A stretch of DNA of 64,000 nt from Nonomuraea polychroma (GTDB taxonomy: Bacteria; Actinomycetota; Actinomycetes; Streptosporangiales; Streptosporangiaceae): NCBI RefSeq assembly GCF_004011505.1, contig NZ_SAUN01000001.1, positions 11,249,501-11,313,500 on the forward strand, in the 5' to 3' direction. The notes beneath the pieces were generated by a model. The model was given only the letters and a program-made list of their open reading frames with translations, made no database searches and had not been told where the DNA came from. This document shows, piece by piece, positions 60,198 through 64,000 of this stretch (within the stretch, counting starts at the first letter, position 1; each line of letters starts with the position of its first letter). A program made the translations under genes and the position numbers.

Positions 60198-61570
60198 GTG
60201 TTCTCCCTCCTGAACCGGCGGATGTTCATGATCATGAAGGGAAGGACCAGAACCAGCAGGAGTATGGCGAGCGCGCTGCCCATGCCCTGGTTGTTCCCGC
60301 CGCCGAACGACACGCGCCACATCTCCAGCGCGATCACGTTCGCCTGCGGCTGGACCGAGGCCGGCGCGATGATGAACACCAGGTCGAACACCTTCAAGGT
60401 ATTGATGATCATCGTCACGAAGACGACGAGGAGCACCGGCGACAGCAGCGGCACGGTGATCTTGCGGAACACCTGCCACTCCGTGGCGCCGTCGATGCGG
60501 GCCGCTTCCAGCGCGTCCCGGGGGATCGCCGCCAGCCCCGCCGCGAGCAGGACCATGGCGAAGCCGGCCCACACCCAGACGAACGCGCCGATGATCGCCG
60601 GGGTGATCAGCGTCGGGCCGAGCCAGGTCAGACCGCCGTAGGCGGCCTCGAAATTCGACTGCGGCAGGCGGATCGTGTAGGAGCCCGCAGGCAGGTCCGC
60701 GAAGCGGAACGCGCCCTGGTCGTCGGTCGCGGTGGTCGCGACGACCTTGCCGTTCTGCACCGCCTCGACGGTCATGCCGGGCAGGCCCTTCTCGCCGGTG
60801 TCCACCGCGCCGCTCTGGCCGCCGCCTCCCGGCGTGAAGTCGAACCAGACGATGCCCAAGATCCCGCTGCCGCTCGCCGATTCCGGGGCCGGCCGCGCGT
60901 CGGCCGGCATGACGGCCGGCTTGACGCCGACGATCGGGATCAGCACCTGCTGGCCCGCCTGGACGGGCTGCTTGGTGACGACCGCGCCGTTCTGGGCGGC
61001 GACCGGGGACTGGGCGCCCTCGCGCGGGCGGGCCTCCGGATAACCCTGGGAGGAGGAGAACGTGTCGCGCACGGTCGTCAGCACCGCGTTGGCCAGGCCC
61101 TTGTCCGGGTTCTCCTCGTACACCAGACGGAAGATCACGCCGGCGGCCATCAGGGAGACCGCCATCGGCATGAACACGATCAGCTTGAACGCCGTCGACC
61201 ACCTGATGCGCTCGGTCAGCACCGCGAAGATCAGTCCCAGTGTGGTGACGATGATCGGGGCGATGACCACCCAGATGAGGTTGTTGCGGATCGTGGTGAG
61301 CGTGCCGGAGTCGGTGAAGATGGTCGTGTAGTTGCCCAGCCCGACGAAGCCGGTGCCGTTCGCGTCGAACAGGCTGCGGAAGAGCGAGTAGACGATCGGG
61401 TAGACCACCCAGATTCCCAGCAGCAGCGCCGCTGGGAGGAGGAAGGCGATCGCGACCGCCGGCGAGGGGCCGAGGCGTCGTTGCATGTGGGGGGTTTCAG
61501 CCGGTCCGGTGGCGGCCCCGCCCGCGATTTCCGCGGGCGGGACCTTCGGGCCGTCCAACCGTTCGGTCAC
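60194..61570 (-). CDS. ABC permease, MalF type, with inserted extracellular beta-sandwich domain
   Basis: Protein of 458 residues, about 150 longer than usual. Between an early transmembrane block (to about residue 150) and the later helices (from about 322) lies a roughly 170-residue soluble insert. Residues 262-303 of it (GLPGMTVEAVQNGKVVATTA, TDDQGAFRFADLPAGSYTIR) look like a Cna-B/carboxypeptidase regulatory-like fold. The EAA loop ALEAARIDGATEWQVFRK is intact. GTG 61570 is the start, after AGAGGT. The insert should face outside and could contact a binding protein. Similar inserts are known in some AglF-like permeases. Confidence 0.9.
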   Translation of the reverse strand: MTERLDGPKVPPAEIAGGAATGPAETPHMQRRLGPSPAVAIAFLLPAALLLGIWVVYPIVYSLFRSLFDANGTGFVGLGNYTTIFTDSGTLTTIRNNLIWVVIAPIIVTTLGLIFAVLTERIRWSTAFKLIVFMPMAVSLMAAGVIFRLVYEENPDKGLANAVLTTVRDTFSSSQGYPEARPREGAQSPVAAQNGAVVTKQPVQAGQQVLIPIVGVKPAVMPADARPAPESASGSGILGIVWFDFTPGGGGQSGAVDTGEKGLPGMTVEAVQNGKVVATTATDDQGAFRFADLPAGSYTIRLPQSNFEAAYGGLTWLGPTLITPAIIGAFVWVWAGFAMVLLAAGLAAIPRDALEAARIDGATEWQVFRKITVPLLSPVLLVVFVTMIINTLKVFDLVFIIAPASVQPQANVIALEMWRVSFGGGNNQGMGSALAILLLVLVLPFMIMNIRRFRRENT

Positions 61571-61582
61571 GGCCTTACCTCT

Positions 61583-62905
61583 TTACTTCCAGGCCTTCTT
61601 GGCCTCGGCTTCCAGCGCCTCCTGGGCGCCCTTGATGTCGGTCGGCTTGCGGACGAAGTCCTGCAGGACCTTCCATTCGCCCTTGCCGTCGGTGCCGCCG
61701 AACGCGCTGGGCGCGAGGTCGGACATGTCATAACGGACGGCGTCACCGGCCGAGATGATCGTCTGCCCGAGCTGCTTGGTCAGCTCGTCCGGGTAGTTGT
61801 CGGGAGAGACGTTTTTGTTGGGCGACAGGTACCCGGGCAGCTTGGCCCAAATCTCGCCGCCTTCCTTGGAGGCCAGGAACTGCAGCAGCGCCATGGCGCC
61901 GGGCGAGTCCTTCATGGCCACCGCGACGTCGCCGCCGAGCACGACCGGGGCCGTGTCACCGGCCTTCGGGAACGGGAAGTACTTCGCGTCCTCGCCGACC
62001 TTGGCGCCCGACTGCACGGCCTCGACGGCCACGAAGTCGGCCTCGATGACCATGGCGGACTTCTTGGTGCTGTAGACCTTGCTCACGCAGGTGGGGAAGT
62101 CGGTCTGCATCGTGCCGGACGTCCCGTCGACCAGGAACTCCTGCTTGCCGACGATCTGCTGGATCTTCTCCAGCGCGGTCGTCACGGTCGGGTCCGTCCA
62201 CGGGATCTCGTGCTTGGCGAGCTTGTCGTAGTTCTCCGGGCCCGCGGTGGACAGATAGACGTTCTCGAAGAGGTCGGTCAGCGTCCAGCCGGAGGCGCCG
62301 CAGAGCGAGAACGGCGGCGTGCCGGAGTCGGCGATGGTCTGGGCGTTCTTGACAAGCTCGTCCCAGGTCGTCGCCGGCTGCACGCCGGCGTCGTCGAACG
62401 CCTGCGACCGATACCAGACCAGCGACTTGTGCGCGGCCTTGATCAGCACGCCGTAGACCTGGCCGTCGGCGGAGCCGAGCTCCTTCCAGTACGGCGTGTA
62501 GTTGGCGTCGATCTCGGCGGTGACGGCGTCGGTGAGCGGCTTGAGCGCCTTCTGCTCGACATACTGCTGCACCAGACCCGGCTGCGGCAGGATGGCCACG
62601 TCCGGCGGGCTGCCGGCCTGGATGCGGGGGCCGAGGAAGGCGCCGGTGTCCTCACCGGTGGAGGCGTAGGTGACCTGGGCGCCGGTCTTGTCGGAGAACG
62701 CCTTGAGCACTTGCTCGAAGTTCTTCTGCTCGGCTCCGGTCCACTTGGCGGCGACCTCGAGCTTCACGCCCTCGAGGGTCTTGGCGCCGGCGGTCGCGGG
62801 CGCGGACCCCGTGGCGGTGGGCTGCGTCGTCGTCGGTGCGTTGCCGCAGGCGGCGACCGCTAGCGCGAGCCCGGCCAGGATCGCTGCTGCTCTGGCTTTT
62901 CGCAT
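61583..62905 (-). CDS. Sugar-binding lipoprotein, alpha-glucoside (AglE-like) type
   Basis: Extracellular solute-binding protein of 440 residues with lipobox LAVAAC (C20). Mature motifs: VTYASTGEDTGAFLGPRIQA, PPDVAILPQPGLVQQYV, and SASGW-like SLCGASGWTLTDLFENVYL, common to alpha-glucoside binders. It starts 7 bases after the stop of another binding-protein gene and is followed 12 bases later by the MalF gene, so it belongs to this transporter. The ligand is inferred to be an alpha-glucoside. Confidence 0.92.
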   Translation of the reverse strand: MRKARAAAILAGLALAVAACGNAPTTTQPTATGSAPATAGAKTLEGVKLEVAAKWTGAEQKNFEQVLKAFSDKTGAQVTYASTGEDTGAFLGPRIQAGSPPDVAILPQPGLVQQYVEQKALKPLTDAVTAEIDANYTPYWKELGSADGQVYGVLIKAAHKSLVWYRSQAFDDAGVQPATTWDELVKNAQTIADSGTPPFSLCGASGWTLTDLFENVYLSTAGPENYDKLAKHEIPWTDPTVTTALEKIQQIVGKQEFLVDGTSGTMQTDFPTCVSKVYSTKKSAMVIEADFVAVEAVQSGAKVGEDAKYFPFPKAGDTAPVVLGGDVAVAMKDSPGAMALLQFLASKEGGEIWAKLPGYLSPNKNVSPDNYPDELTKQLGQTIISAGDAVRYDMSDLAPSAFGGTDGKGEWKVLQDFVRKPTDIKGAQEALEAEAKKAWK

Positions 62906-62912
62906 GGATGCC

Positions 62913-64000
62913 TCACTGGGTTCTGATGATCTCTTCGAGTTCGGACTTCATGGAGACCGCGACGTCGTCGGCGGACTCGGGGGTGGGGGTGCTGAGGGCC
63001 TTGGCGACCGAGCTCGCGATCACCAGGCTCAGCTGGTTGTAGTTGGCGCTGACCGGACGTGCCTTGGCGGCGAGGATGCTCTCCTTGAGCACCGGCAGGT
63101 ACGGGAAGCGCTTGATCAGGCCTGGATCGTCGTAGAGCTCGGTCCACACGGGAGGGAAGGAACCCTCGGTGAGGACCCTGCGCTCGTTCTCCAGGCTCGT
63201 GAAGTAGCGGATGAACTCCTGGGCGGTCTGCTGGTGCTTGGAGAAGGCGCTGATGGCCAGGTTGGCGCCGCCCAGCGTGCTGGACCCCGGGCCGTTGAGC
63301 CCGGGCAGCCGGGTCACGCCCAGCTTGTCGCCCAGCTTCGCCTTGGCGGGGCCGTAGGCGTGGGGCCAGTTGCGGGCGAAGGCCAGCTCGCCCTCCTGGA
63401 AGGCCAGGCGCGACTCCTCTTCCTTGTAGCTCAGCGACTCCTCGGGGATCCAGCCCTCGCGCAGGCCCTGGAGCAGGAAGTCCAGCGCGACCTCGCCCTT
63501 GGCCGGGTCGAGTGTCACCTCAGTGCCGTCGCGGCTGAGAATCTGCCCGCCGGCCGACTGCACGGCCTCCGAGAAGTTCACGGTCAGCCCCTCATAGGCG
63601 AGGAACTGCCCGGCATAGCCTTCTATGTTGTGCTTTTTCTTGATCTCTCGTGACTGCTCCCGAAGCTCCGCCCACGTTCGCGGCGGCTTCTTGACCAGGT
63701 CGGTCCGGTAGTAGAGCAGCCCCGCGTTGCTGGTGTACGGGACGGCCCAGAGCTTGTCCTTGTAGATCGCCGTCTCCACGACCGGCGGCAGGAACCTGTC
63801 GAGCGGGAACAACCCGCGCTCCAGGGGGATGATCCAGCCGTTCTCCGCGAACTCGGCAGTCCACACCACGTCGAGCCCCAGCACGTCGTAGCGGCTGCTC
63901 TGGGCCTGGAGGTTGGCCACCATCTGGGCACGTTGCTCGTCGGCGGCCTCGGGCAGCTCCAGCAGCGTCACCTTCTCGGCCGGGTGGGCCTGGTTCCAGC
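62913..64000 (-). CDS. Sugar-binding protein, trehalose/maltose type (5' end outside window)
   Basis: Partial gene running off the right edge; the frame is open to base 64000 (WNQAHPAEKVTLLELPEAAD at the edge). It is an extracellular solute-binding protein of the ThuE/LpqY-like type: DVLGLDVVWTAEFAENGWII, VPYTSNAGLLYYRTDLVKKP, and LGGANLAISAFSKHQQTAQE. The signal peptide is not visible. It sits directly upstream of a second binding-protein gene in the same operon. Trehalose or maltose is a plausible ligand. Confidence 0.9.
   Translation of the reverse strand, partial: WNQAHPAEKVTLLELPEAADEQRAQMVANLQAQSSRYDVLGLDVVWTAEFAENGWIIPLERGLFPLDRFLPPVVETAIYKDKLWAVPYTSNAGLLYYRTDLVKKPPRTWAELREQSREIKKKHNIEGYAGQFLAYEGLTVNFSEAVQSAGGQILSRDGTEVTLDPAKGEVALDFLLQGLREGWIPEESLSYKEEESRLAFQEGELAFARNWPHAYGPAKAKLGDKLGVTRLPGLNGPGSSTLGGANLAISAFSKHQQTAQEFIRYFTSLENERRVLTEGSFPPVWTELYDDPGLIKRFPYLPVLKESILAAKARPVSANYNQLSLVIASSVAKALSTPTPESADDVAVSMKSELEEIIRTQ

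Overview
The window is very GC-rich and dense in genes with actinomycete codon use. The gene content fits a soil actinomycete of the Streptosporangiaceae type (Nonomuraea-like): F420-dependent oxidoreductase, treXYZ, fused isobutyryl-CoA mutase, ECF42 sigma factor, many lipoprotein sugar-binding proteins and ROK/LacI regulators. The genus is an inference. No rRNA, tRNA, CRISPR array or replication origin was seen.

Layout. 1-1851: end of a sugar ABC transporter and a GH13 alpha-glucosidase. 1852-2264: LysR and SDR gene remnants. 2265-8593: six-gene beta-glucoside operon on the minus strand (binding lipoprotein, two permeases, GH1, LacI, phosphotransferase), with a perfect LacI-type palindrome upstream. 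8769-12374: Ser/Thr kinase, N-6 DNA methylase broken by an in-frame amber codon, and a divergent PP2C phosphatase. 12523-18000: CHAP protein that seems to start at CTG, glucose dehydrogenase, and IcmF. 18042-24944: a mobile-element scar zone with a truncated subtilase fused to a transposon tail, small ORFs, IS fragments, an ECF42/YCII pair and an N-terminally truncated regulator. 24997-29453: thiol peroxidase, LLM oxidoreductase, SAM methyltransferase, a solo TnpB element and a BtuF-like protein.

29458-39752: a transporter operon with a ROK regulator, divergent from a sugar-oxidation cluster (two paralogous MDR dehydrogenases, TIM-barrel isomerase, GH63-like hydrolase, Gfo/Idh/MocA dehydrogenase). 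This set resembles the E. coli ycjNOPQRS pathway for 3-keto-glycosides and is the most interesting system in the window. 39861-47345: GpgS-like and GT4 glycosyltransferases, universal stress protein, PAP2 phosphatase, prolyl aminopeptidase, an unknown protein and an APH-family kinase, with several tandem repeats between genes. 47457-53383: treX-treY-treZ, overlapping genes making trehalose from glycogen. 53557-59232: MscL, small proteins, FAD monooxygenase, uracil-DNA glycosylase and M1 peptidase. 59298-64000: an alpha-glucoside-type ABC operon with two tandem binding proteins and a MalF permease carrying an unusual extracellular domain.

Carbohydrate import and turnover dominates: four ABC systems, GH13, GH1 and GH63 enzymes, glycogen-to-trehalose conversion and glucosylglycerate-type synthesis. 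Stress functions (Tpx, MscL, Usp, trehalose) are also present.
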